Positions 22,412 through 29,375 of a stretch of 32,902 bases of DNA are shown here, piece by piece. This stretch comes from Candidatus Cloacimonetes bacterium HGW-Cloacimonetes-1 (GTDB lineage Bacteria > Cloacimonadota > Cloacimonadia > Cloacimonadales > Cloacimonadaceae). The stretch spans positions 1-32,902 of the forward strand of contig PHBQ01000024.1 in the NCBI GenBank assembly GCA_002841975.1, in the 5' to 3' direction. A model generated the notes under the pieces. It searched no databases. It worked only from the letters and a program-made list of their open reading frames with translations, and had not been told where the DNA came from. Every line of letters begins with the position of its first letter. Position 1 is the first letter of the stretch. Position numbers and translations under genes: made by a program.

Positions 22412-23092
22412 ATGCTCCAGATTATAGATTTAGCAGTCAGCTTTTCAAGCCCTGTGGAGGGCGACAGCAGTGCACAGATCTTCCGAAACCTGAGTTTTGA
22501 TTTTGAACCAGGGAATATTTATGCAATTCGAGGAAGCAATGGCAGTGGCAAGACTACCTTACTCAATACCCTTGCAAACATCATTCCGGAGCATATCAAA
22601 GCCGAAAAATACGGCCATGTGTACTGGAATGGAATCTTGCTGAACGATACTCCCCTCAAAGAAATGTATCATTATGTATCATATCAAATGGCCGATCCGG
22701 ATCATCAAATCTTCTTTCCCACCATAGAAAGTGAGATCATCTATGCACCGGAGAATCTGGGGCTCTCTCATGATGCCATCGAAACACGTCTGGAAGCAAG
22801 TCTTCAGCGATTTCAGCTATCCAGCATCCGGTCCAAAGATGCTGCAAAACTATCAGTGGGACAAAAGAAGATAGTGCTCTTTGCAGTGCTCAATGCCCTC
22901 GACTCCCCTATAATTTTACTGGATGAACCTAGCTCCGGCCTATCCGGAACCTCGTTGAGAATGCTGACCGAGTGGTTATTGGAGCTGAAGGCATCCGGAA
23001 AACTGATCATCATTGCAGATCATAAATCCGAAATCCTGGCACTGGCAGATCACTCCATTGATATGGATCGGCTGCAGGGGCAGGGACTATGA
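22412..23092 (+). CDS. ecfA1: ECF transporter ATP-binding protein (first)
   Basis: One of the two ATPases that drive the energy-coupling module. In 226 residues it has Walker A GSNGSGKT (41-48), Q-loop Gln92 in SYQMADPDHQIFFPTI, a pattern typical of EcfA/CbiO, the signature as LSVGQ (147-151), Walker B IILLDEP (167-173) and switch His204. The signature glutamine in place of Glu/Gly-Gln forms is common in EcfA. It starts four bases after the previous stop and its own stop overlaps the next start (ATGATAG), so the two ATPases are coupled. Assignment as A1 versus A2 is by order only. Confidence 0.9.
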   Translation: MLQIIDLAVSFSSPVEGDSSAQIFRNLSFDFEPGNIYAIRGSNGSGKTTLLNTLANIIPEHIKAEKYGHVYWNGILLNDTPLKEMYHYVSYQMADPDHQIFFPTIESEIIYAPENLGLSHDAIETRLEASLQRFQLSSIRSKDAAKLSVGQKKIVLFAVLNALDSPIILLDEPSSGLSGTSLRMLTEWLLELKASGKLIIIADHKSEILALADHSIDMDRLQGQGL

Positions 23093-23733
23093 TAGTTATC
23101 CGGGACATGAGCTATTCCTGGGGGCAGGATAAGCCTCTTTTTGAGCACTTGGATATAACAATCTCTGCGAACAAATCCATCCTGTTGACCGGTGATAACG
23201 GAGCAGGCAAATCCACACTGCTGCGCCTCATTATCGGTGCGCTCCAGCCCAATTCCGGATCTATCACCTATAATGAAATAGATACATATAGACCACAATG
23301 TCCGCTGTTTGCCGAGGCGTTTTACTTGTCCCAAAATACTACTGAAAACCTGGTGGGGATCAGCCCTTTTGAGGATCTCTCGATCTGGTTGATGGCACAA
23401 CCTCCGATCGTAGAAAGGCACGAACTGGAACCGTTACTGGACAGCTTTGGCGTGGCAGACCTGGCTCACCAGCCTATAGCGCACCTCTCGACCGGAGAGA
23501 AACGCCTAGTGTCTTTGTGTATGCTACCCCAGCTAATGCACAAGTATTGGATTCTGGATGAACCCTTTGCGGGCCTGGACGCGATCAATAGAAAGAGATT
23601 GCTTGAACTGATCATTGCCAAGCAAAAGCTGCACAGGGGTCTCATTCTGGTTAGTCACGATGTCGATACCCTCACCCATCTCATGGACGAAACCTGGGAA
23701 ATCCGGGATAGAAGCCTGAGCAGGAGCCTGTAG
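23089..23733 (+). CDS. ecfA2: ECF transporter ATP-binding protein (second)
   Basis: Second ATPase of the coupling module, 214 residues, shorter than typical EcfA (about 280) and without a C-terminal extension. Walker A is GDNGAGKS (35-42), Q-loop Gln82 lies in YLSQNTTENLVG, the signature is LSTGEK (133-138), Walker B WILDEPFAGLD (154-164) and switch His190 in VSHDVD. The differing Q-loop sequences suggest a heterodimer with the first ATPase. It overlaps the first ATPase by four bases, and its stop shares a base with the GTG start of ecfT. Confidence 0.9.
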   Translation: MIVIRDMSYSWGQDKPLFEHLDITISANKSILLTGDNGAGKSTLLRLIIGALQPNSGSITYNEIDTYRPQCPLFAEAFYLSQNTTENLVGISPFEDLSIWLMAQPPIVERHELEPLLDSFGVADLAHQPIAHLSTGEKRLVSLCMLPQLMHKYWILDEPFAGLDAINRKRLLELIIAKQKLHRGLILVSHDVDTLTHLMDETWEIRDRSLSRSL

Positions 23734-24458
23734 TGCATCCCCTTACTTTGATTGCAGTGGTCGTGTGGATTACTTCCCTATCCTTGGTGGTAGACAGCTT
23801 GCTTACACTGGGTGGCTTGCTGATCATCAGCGTGTTGATGGCAATCTTTTTAAGTGGAGACTATGGACAGCGCTTGGGGCATCGGTTGGTGAAACTGCTC
23901 CCTTTGTTTATCAGTGTATTCATCCTCCAAGTCATCTTTAGGAAAGGAGATGTAGCACTGCTGGATCTGGGATGGCTCCGCATTAGTCGCAGCGGTGTAT
24001 TAGCCGGCTTGCAGATATGTATCCGTTTTGCTACCATTATCTGCAGTGCATCGGCGATGGTAAAGCTCAACTACAACGATTTCCGCATCGCCTTTAGTGC
24101 TATACGTTTACCGGAAGAAATAGCGTTTATGGTTTCCTATGTGATTCACTTTGTTCCGCTGCTGGAGGAGAGGTTTCGCCAGAGCCTGGCAACAGTACGC
24201 AGACGGGGAGTAAAGATCGAGAGCCTGCATTACAAAGACAAAATACAATTGTACAAGGCACTTACAATAGCAGTTTTAGCAGGGATATTGAGTAAAAGCG
24301 GATTGCAAGCCATAGCCTTGGAATTGCGGGGGTTCAGATCTGTTGGCAAACCTACCAAGTACTTCCAGCAGCGCGTAGGTCTAAAGGATTCTTTGGTTTA
24401 CTATGTGATGATTATACTGAGCTTGATTATTTTAGGGAAACATCAAAGCTATCTATAA
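23733..24458 (+). CDS. ecfT: ECF transporter transmembrane coupling protein EcfT
   Basis: Integral membrane scaffold (241 residues, CbiQ family) joining the ATPases to the S component. Hydrophobic helices fill the N-terminal part, followed by a cytoplasmic helical region. The two arginine-containing coupling motifs appear as VRRRGV (near residue 153) and LELRGFRSVG (near 195), which insert into the ATPase grooves. The start is GTG in TAGTG, coupled to the preceding gene. The 3' end overlaps the convergent metallophosphoesterase gene by 32 bases. Together with the three genes before it this makes a complete group I-style transporter plus one accessory protein. Confidence 0.9.
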   Translation: MHPLTLIAVVVWITSLSLVVDSLLTLGGLLIISVLMAIFLSGDYGQRLGHRLVKLLPLFISVFILQVIFRKGDVALLDLGWLRISRSGVLAGLQICIRFATIICSASAMVKLNYNDFRIAFSAIRLPEEIAFMVSYVIHFVPLLEERFRQSLATVRRRGVKIESLHYKDKIQLYKALTIAVLAGILSKSGLQAIALELRGFRSVGKPTKYFQQRVGLKDSLVYYVMIILSLIILGKHQSYL

Positions 24459-25230
24459 TCTGTTGGTTCAAATCATAGGCAGTGACTTTGATAGAAGTCG
24501 TGGTGCGTTCCACGATGCAATAGTTGTTTACTTTGCGGAATTTCACAGTCTGTTTGTTGAGGCTGGAATTGTCGTACAAAGGTGCTCCACCTCCTGCCGT
24601 AGTGATGTAATAAATTCCCCCCAATTCTGAGCGCTCATAGCCATGATCGTGCCCAGCAAATACAGCTTTGACCGTGTATTGCTGTAACAACTTGGGCATA
24701 TACAGGTTCAAGCCCAGTTCATCACCATGCTTTCCGGAGCTAAATATCGGATGGTGCATGAAGATAAAGATTGGCTTCCCTTGGAAAGATTCAAGCTGTG
24801 TCTGGAGCCATTTATACTGTTCGGATCCGGGACCTATTTTGAGAGTGGTATCCAGAGCTATCCACACGATTGAATCGTGCTCTACCGTATAATAGGTACG
24901 CCCATCAAGAATCGGGAAGTTGAGCAAAAAGAGCTGAGTATTACGTTCATGATTGCCTTTGGCGATATATAGGGGGGCAACCTTCGTGATCGGATCGTTG
25001 ATGGCGTGAAAGCGGTCATATTCTTTTTGACTGGTTCCATAAGTATTCAAATCCCCGGTGTGAAAGACTGCCGTGGGCTGATATGCTGCAATATATGCGG
25101 CAATTTTACCATTGATTTCATATCCGTCACGAGTGTCCCCAAAAACCGCAACTACGGCATTCAGGGCAACTGTACAGACGATCAATAGGAAGATGAGGAT
25201 ATATTTAGCGCGCATTGCGCAGCATCTCAT
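24427..25230 (-). CDS. Exported metallophosphoesterase (calcineurin-like)
   Basis: Dinuclear-metal phosphoesterase of the calcineurin-like family, 267 residues, with an N-terminal hydrophobic signal (about 9-27). The metal-binding motifs run in order: VFGDTRDG, HTGDLNTYG, KGNHERN, MHHPIFSSGKHGD and FAGHDHGYER. The substrate cannot be told; related proteins are purple-acid-phosphatase-like or act on nucleotides and phospholipid headgroups. The start could be ATG 25230 or ATG 25215; the former has AGG upstream and overlaps the end of the glycosylase gene. It is the last gene of a minus-strand run starting at gmk. Confidence 0.87.
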   Translation of the reverse strand: MRCCAMRAKYILIFLLIVCTVALNAVVAVFGDTRDGYEINGKIAAYIAAYQPTAVFHTGDLNTYGTSQKEYDRFHAINDPITKVAPLYIAKGNHERNTQLFLLNFPILDGRTYYTVEHDSIVWIALDTTLKIGPGSEQYKWLQTQLESFQGKPIFIFMHHPIFSSGKHGDELGLNLYMPKLLQQYTVKAVFAGHDHGYERSELGGIYYITTAGGGAPLYDNSSLNKQTVKFRKVNNYCIVERTTTSIKVTAYDLNQQIIDSFDVSLK

Positions 25231-25897
25231 AATGAACCTGAAAGCGTTGCAGATCTTCCCAGGCAGGACGTTTCCAATTGGGATTCCGCAACAATGCCGA
25301 TGGATGATAGGTTACATATGCCGGTCGATCAAACAACGTGAGGCTCTGTTCCCGCAATACCGTCATGGATTCTTTGGTATTCAGCAAAGTCTGCGCTGCC
25401 ACCAACCCCAATAGTAAAAACACTTTGGGCTGCACAATCTGGATTTGTTCCATCAAGTATGGCATGCAGGAGCTACGTTCATCGGCTTCGGGATTGCGAT
25501 TACCGGGAGGGCGGCACTTTACAATATTACAGATATAGGCTTCTTCCCGGGGGATATGTATTGCCAAAAGCATCTTGTCCAAAAGCTGTCCGGCCCTTCC
25601 TACAAATGGCCTGCCCTGGATATTCTCCTGTTCGCCGGGACCTTCTCCGATCACCATCACTGTGGCATTGGGATCTCCATCACCATAGACCAGTTTGATC
25701 CGTTCTTCATGCAGCTTGCACTTAGTACAAGCAGCATAGGCCTCCGCCAGACTGGCTAATTGAGCTGCTTTATTCTGAGACACTACAGTAGGAACCGGAG
25801 GGGCAGATGCCCGTGATATATCCGCTGATCTGTAAATCTGGCTGATCCCGCAATTCTGGAGCAGCTCCAAATGTTGCTTCAGAGCGCGTATGGACAT
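25205..25897 (-). CDS. Uracil-DNA glycosylase, family 4
   Basis: Iron-sulfur uracil-DNA glycosylase that starts base-excision repair of uracil. In 230 residues the four cluster cysteines match the family spacing: Cys57 and Cys60 (CTKC), Cys128 (KCRPPGNRNP) and Cys144. Motif A is GEGPGEQENIQGRPFVGRAG (84-103), and the C-terminal HPSALLR is at 198-204. The N-terminal 45 residues are a less conserved extension, common in members that start with a helical segment. It follows the omega-like gene by six bases and overlaps the next gene. Confidence 0.93.
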   Translation of the reverse strand: MSIRALKQHLELLQNCGISQIYRSADISRASAPPVPTVVSQNKAAQLASLAEAYAACTKCKLHEERIKLVYGDGDPNATVMVIGEGPGEQENIQGRPFVGRAGQLLDKMLLAIHIPREEAYICNIVKCRPPGNRNPEADERSSCMPYLMEQIQIVQPKVFLLLGLVAAQTLLNTKESMTVLREQSLTLFDRPAYVTYHPSALLRNPNWKRPAWEDLQRFQVHYEMLRNAR

Positions 25898-25903
25898 ACA
25901 AGA

Positions 25904-26296
25904 TTAATCTTCGTCCTCGTCGTCGTCGTCGGCTACGTCGATAAAATCTACTTCATCGTCATCGGCAAAGGGTTCGAAGTTTTCAGTTTGAATATCATCG
26001 ACAAATTTAGCGCGATCGTCTATCGTTTCATCGATGATCAGATCGTTATCTTCGTCATCAAATGGGTTTTCTTGTTGTGCCATTAACAATTCGGCTTCTG
26101 CTAATTCGATGATATAGTCAGGGATGTCGTTTTCGGCCACATGTTCCATCGAGATCTCTGTGATCTTTTCGGTAAATTTCTGTTTCACATAGGATGGAAG
26201 TTGGTTAATTCTTTGTACTTCCAGGTTCGACAACATACAGAACAAATAGTTCATGTTGTTTTTCTCGAGGAAGGTCTCAATCTTTTTATTGATCAT
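25904..26296 (-). CDS. Probable RNA polymerase omega-like protein with acidic tail
   Basis: This 130-residue protein sits immediately after gmk, the usual place of rpoZ. Residues 1-62 can be read as a divergent omega: the helix FLEKNNMNYLFCMLSNLEVQRINQL resembles the omega segment around 'NRFELVLLAAKRARQL', and ITEISMEHVAENDI resembles 'VALREIAEG'. The rest (about 76-130) is a strongly acidic tail of Asp/Glu runs. The start is set by AGGAG eight bases before ATG 26296, and the reading overlaps the gmk end by 11 bases; a longer reading from 26410 lies inside gmk and lacks support. The call is inference from context and weak pattern similarity. Confidence 0.6.
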   Translation of the reverse strand: MINKKIETFLEKNNMNYLFCMLSNLEVQRINQLPSYVKQKFTEKITEISMEHVAENDIPDYIIELAEAELLMAQQENPFDDEDNDLIIDETIDDRAKFVDDIQTENFEPFADDDEVDFIDVADDDDEDED

Positions 26297-26918
26297 GGTT
26301 TTCTCCTGTACATAGGAATCCTGCAATGGGGTTGATGTATTTGTCTGTGCGATTTTCTTCCGCACGAACAATCGAGATGACGTCTCTAACTGCAGTTTCC
26401 AAGTCGTCATTTATCACAAGGTAGTCGTATCTGTCAATATGTTCCAGTTCAGTTATCGCAATTTTTAGTCTTTTTTCGATTTCTTCCATCGAGTCGGTGT
26501 CTCTTTTGATGAGGCGATCCTTCAGGATATCCATGGAAGGGGGGACGATAAATACTTTCACATATGGGATATCTGTAGAACTGATCAGGGCTGCTCCCTG
26601 CACATCGATATCCATGATGACATGTTTACCCGCTTCCAGTCTGCCTTTGATAAAGCTAATGGAGGTTCCATACCATTTACCAAAGACAAGAGCGGATTCC
26701 AAAAAATCTCCGGCTTCTTTACGGAGCAAAAACTCCGGCTCGTCCACAAAATGGTAATGAATTTTATTCTCTTCGGTACCGCGTGGCTGCCTGGTAGTAT
26801 AGGAAACAGAGTAGTCGATATTATCCGTCATTCTCCTCACCTCATTCAGAATAGTGGTTTTGCCACCACCGGAAGGAGCGGAGAGGATAATCAGGAATTG
26901 TTTATTATGCTCTATCAT
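26286..26918 (-). CDS. gmk: Guanylate kinase
   Basis: Phosphorylates GMP to GDP. The 210 residues start with the P-loop SAPSGGGKTTI (14-24), then the GMP-binding SVSYTTRQPRGTEENKIHYHFV and the FLESALVFGKWYGTS segment, all typical. The lid and adenine-binding parts follow (KRDTDSMEEIEKRLKIA). No clear Shine-Dalgarno precedes ATG 26918. The gmk-omega pairing downstream is the common bacterial arrangement. It is 77 bases downstream of gcvH on the same strand with no visible terminator between. Confidence 0.95.
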   Translation of the reverse strand: MIEHNKQFLIILSAPSGGGKTTILNEVRRMTDNIDYSVSYTTRQPRGTEENKIHYHFVDEPEFLLRKEAGDFLESALVFGKWYGTSISFIKGRLEAGKHVIMDIDVQGAALISSTDIPYVKVFIVPPSMDILKDRLIKRDTDSMEEIEKRLKIAITELEHIDRYDYLVINDDLETAVRDVISIVRAEENRTDKYINPIAGFLCTGENHDQ

Positions 26919-26995
26919 AATTTATGACAACGGTGCAAAAGACTTTTACCCAGTGATTTCAAGGCATTGGAACTATTGGCTACCGCGTTCTATTA

Positions 26996-27376
26996 CTATG
27001 CTTCGATCAGTTTTTGATATTCTGCCGGAGAAAGCAAATTCTCTAGCTCTTCCATGTTTGAAAGTTTGATTTTGTAAAGCCAACCATCTTCAAAGGGAGA
27101 TTTGTTGATCATGTCCGGAGTATCTTCCAATTCGCCATTCTTTTCATCCACTTTTCCACTGAGTGGGCTGTTGATATCTTCAACTGCTTTTACAGCTTCA
27201 ATGGATCCACAGGGCTCGGATGAAGAGACTTTGGTTCCCGGTTCAGGAAGCTCTACATAAACGATGTCGCCTAATTCATGCTGGGCAAAATCTGTGATCC
27301 CGATGGTAGCAATGTCACCGTCGATTCTTATCCATTCGTGTGTCTCGGTGTAATATAAGTCATCAAGTACTAACAT
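26996..27376 (-). CDS. gcvH: Glycine cleavage system H protein
   Basis: Lipoyl carrier of the glycine cleavage system, shuttling the aminomethyl group between P, T and L proteins. The 126 residues match the family size. The lipoyl lysine is Lys63 in SIEAVKAVEDINSPLSG. Other landmarks are YTETHEWIRIDG, GITDFAQHELGDIVYVELPEPG and the C-terminal SPFEDGWLYKIK. GGAGG six bases upstream fixes ATG 27376; the open frame continues upstream to 27490 but that part has no ribosome site. No gcvP, gcvT or lipoate ligase gene is nearby; an L protein candidate, lpdA, is at about 6 kb. It might also act in lipoate transfer. Confidence 0.93.
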   Translation of the reverse strand: MLVLDDLYYTETHEWIRIDGDIATIGITDFAQHELGDIVYVELPEPGTKVSSSEPCGSIEAVKAVEDINSPLSGKVDEKNGELEDTPDMINKSPFEDGWLYKIKLSNMEELENLLSPAEYQKLIEA

Positions 27377-27603
27377 TTCATCCTCCAGATGATCTATGTG
27401 ATATTTTTTTTCCAAGTCTGAAACTTGCTGATTTGTGTCAAGTATAAGTTCGAAACCTGTGCCCATCCTCTTTTTCCATATATCATTCATAGCGTTTACC
27501 GGAGAGAGGATTTGAGATATGAAATCAAGTGCTATCCTGCATATTTTCCCCCAAAAACATAGATACTACCAAGGATTTTGGAAACCCCTTGCTTCAATCG
27601 CAG
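27377..27603. other. Upstream region of gcvH
   Basis: About 220 bases hold no supported gene. The gcvH frame stays open to 27490 without a usable ribosome site. I see no glycine-riboswitch features that I could defend, and no clear promoter. The repeat element copy C follows. Confidence 0.4.
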
Positions 27604-27670
27604 GTGATTCCCTCGTGATTCCCTCGTGAAGCCCTCGTCGGACCAGCGATTCACGAGGGAATCGCCTCGG
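27604..27670 (+). repeat. Intergenic 11-bp-unit repeat element, copy C
   Basis: Two exact GATTCCCTCGT units (27606-27616 and 27617-27627) are followed by GAAGCCCTCGT (27628-27638). After a spacer comes the inverted unit GATTCACGAGGGAATC. This is the most regular of the three copies. It sits between the gpx-like gene end and the gcvH upstream region. Confidence 0.85.
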
Positions 27671-27699
27671 TTGCAGCCGGGATGGATTGTGGTGCCAGA

Positions 27700-28266
27700 T
27701 TATTGGTTCAGTGCTTTCTCCACGGATTTGATAACTTTCTTGCTCATAGGATTTGTGGCAGGGGAAAATCTATCGATCACGACTCCGTCCCGGGAGATCA
27801 CAAACTTGCTGAAGTTCCATGAGATGTTGCCCCCGTGGGCTGGATTTGTGGTTTTGGAAGTAAGATACTGATACAGGGGATGGATGTCATTACCTTTTAC
27901 AGATATCTTTTCAAACATCGGAAAGCTGACTCCAAAATTGATCTGGCAAAACTGCTGGATGTCGTCATTGGTCCCGGGTTCCTGGTTCATGAAATTGTTG
28001 GCGGGAAAACCGAGGATGACAAAACCGTCCTTCTCATATTTGCTATATAGTTCTTGTAAGTCCTTGTACTGCTTTGTGAATCCACATTTACTGGCAGTAT
28101 TGACTATCATCACTACTTTGCCTTTGTAGTCCGACAGTTTTACAATCTTACCATCAATAGCGGTCATCTCAAAATCATAAATTTTGGTCGCATACATCAT
28201 GTTTATCCCTCCTAAGATGATGATTAATAGGGCAATATTCATTGCCAGTTTGTTAAGTCTGTGCAT
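27700..28266 (-). CDS. Exported glutathione peroxidase-family protein
   Basis: Thiol peroxidase of the glutathione peroxidase family, 188 residues from ATG 28266 (AGGAG upstream; an earlier ATG at 28296 lacks one). A hydrophobic N-terminal segment (about 8-24) suggests export to the periplasm. The catalytic residues are Cys61 (NTASKCGFTKQY, a cysteine rather than selenocysteine form), Gln95 (NQEPG) and Trp150/Asn151 (ISWNFSKF). The segment that usually reads FPCNQF is FPANNF here, so that cysteine, the usual resolving residue or its neighbour, is absent. Reductant and resolving mechanism are therefore uncertain. Another cysteine is Cys107. Confidence 0.9.
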   Translation of the reverse strand: MHRLNKLAMNIALLIIILGGINMMYATKIYDFEMTAIDGKIVKLSDYKGKVVMIVNTASKCGFTKQYKDLQELYSKYEKDGFVILGFPANNFMNQEPGTNDDIQQFCQINFGVSFPMFEKISVKGNDIHPLYQYLTSKTTNPAHGGNISWNFSKFVISRDGVVIDRFSPATNPMSKKVIKSVEKALNQ

Positions 28267-28438
28267 TTTTCTATTCTCCTCGGGTGAATTCGGCATGGCA
28301 TACAGTGGGATTAATCTCCTGGCTTAGGCGTATGACGTCAAACCGAAAGTTTCCTTATAGAAAGAATAGTCTGGATTAATCGCTAAACAAGCCAATACTG
28401 TTTATTATACGGAGTTCTCTGAACATCTATATTGTTGT

Positions 28439-29092
28439 TTATTCGTAAACCTTGTCTTCTATCCGGAGCTTGGTGAGATAGATCAGTTCGCAAGCTCCAC
28501 CTCCATCATCAGTACGAGTCAGGCTACTGGACCAGGTAGAAAAAACCCGTTCTCCTTTATAGACTTTGAGTCTCACGAGATAGCCTTCCAGTTCCACTTT
28601 CATCCCTTTCTTGCCACGCTTGATAGCTCTACGGATGTTTTCATTGGCAGGGATCAAATGATTGTTTGACATATGGTTTGCTACATATCGGACATCTACT
28701 TGAGATGGATCTTTGATATAAAACAGGCAGTAGCGTACTACCTGATTGAACTTGAGGTATTGCATTTGATTGGGCACTTCCCCCCATACCAGAGCATAGT
28801 CGCAAGGAGAAAGTCTATTCATAAATTTGCCCCGGTAATTGTGTTTACTGACCAGCAAGCCCGAGATCCGATACCGTGCCAAAGCGCGGAAGACAACGCG
28901 TTTATTACCTCGCTCGAGGATCGGGATAGAATCACCGGTGGCAGCAGTTTGTAGCGGTTCTGCACTGAGATCCAGCTCCGGTAAAGCTTCAAGATCACTC
29001 GCTTCCGGGCGCATGGATGTCCAGTATGCCACCCAGGCCAATCCTCCAAAGATTACGAAAATCACAACCATGATGATCGTGGATACACGCAT
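28439..29092 (-). CDS. Conserved hypothetical membrane-anchored protein
   Basis: The 217-residue protein has one N-terminal transmembrane helix (about 3-24), then a mainly beta soluble part likely outside the cytoplasm. I recall unnamed proteins in other Gram-negative bacteria with the same set of motifs, ARYRISGLLVSKHNYR, LSPCDYALVWGEV, ANHMSNNHLIPANENI and a terminal SSLTRTDDGGGACELIYL. That recollection is not a named family. The near-invariant look of the C-terminal motif suggests a functional site. ATG 29092 with GAGAGGA is preferred over an upstream TTG at 29107. It precedes the gpx-like gene on the same strand with 172 bases between. Confidence 0.75.
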   Translation of the reverse strand: MRVSTIIMVVIFVIFGGLAWVAYWTSMRPEASDLEALPELDLSAEPLQTAATGDSIPILERGNKRVVFRALARYRISGLLVSKHNYRGKFMNRLSPCDYALVWGEVPNQMQYLKFNQVVRYCLFYIKDPSQVDVRYVANHMSNNHLIPANENIRRAIKRGKKGMKVELEGYLVRLKVYKGERVFSTWSSSLTRTDDGGGACELIYLTKLRIEDKVYE

Positions 29093-29320
29093 ATCATTTC
29101 CTCTCAAGTGACCATTAAGTTTCTGCCGAGCACTATAAGCTTGTCATGAAGCCATGTCTTCTGTAACATCATGTCTCCAATTCTGGATCTGTCGCATCCT
29201 TATCTGGATATTGTAACTTGTCAATCTACAAATTGATATTTCTGATACTTGTAACCCTGCTGATATGGATCTGGGAATAAGAGTAAGATTAGACTTGTCT
29301 GAAATGTTGCTTGCCTTATT

Positions 29321-29347
29321 ATCTATTATAACAGTATTATAATAGAT
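29321..29347 (+). promoter_or_regulatory. 11-bp perfect inverted repeat over a TATAAT box upstream of mscS
   Basis: ATCTATTATAA (29321-29331) and TTATAATAGAT (29337-29347) are perfect inverted repeats with centre CAGTA. The right arm contains TATAAT (29338-29343). It lies 28 bases before the start codon of the MscS gene, so it may be an operator overlapping the -10 box. The -35 element is not clear (TTGCCT lies 21 bases upstream). Confidence 0.5.
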
Positions 29348-29375
29348 GTGTACAACACAATTCAAGGAGTATGAT

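Noticed and set aside
26297-26410. Longer reading of the omega-like protein from 26410
   Set aside because: The extra 38 residues lie inside gmk in another frame and read as a poor protein, while ATG 26296 has a strong AGGAG.
27377-27490. N-terminal extension of gcvH to 27490
   Set aside because: GGAGG just upstream of 27376 and the normal family length fix the start there; the upstream ATG has no ribosome site.
28333-28340. TGACGTCA palindrome upstream of the gpx-like gene
   Set aside because: An 8-base palindrome is expected by chance about once per 65 kb; there is no other support.
29108-29320. Promoter TTGACA (29224-29219 minus) for the hypothetical gene at 28439-29092
   Set aside because: The -10 match (AAGGAT) is only three of six and the distance to the gene exceeds 100 bases, so support is too weak to list.
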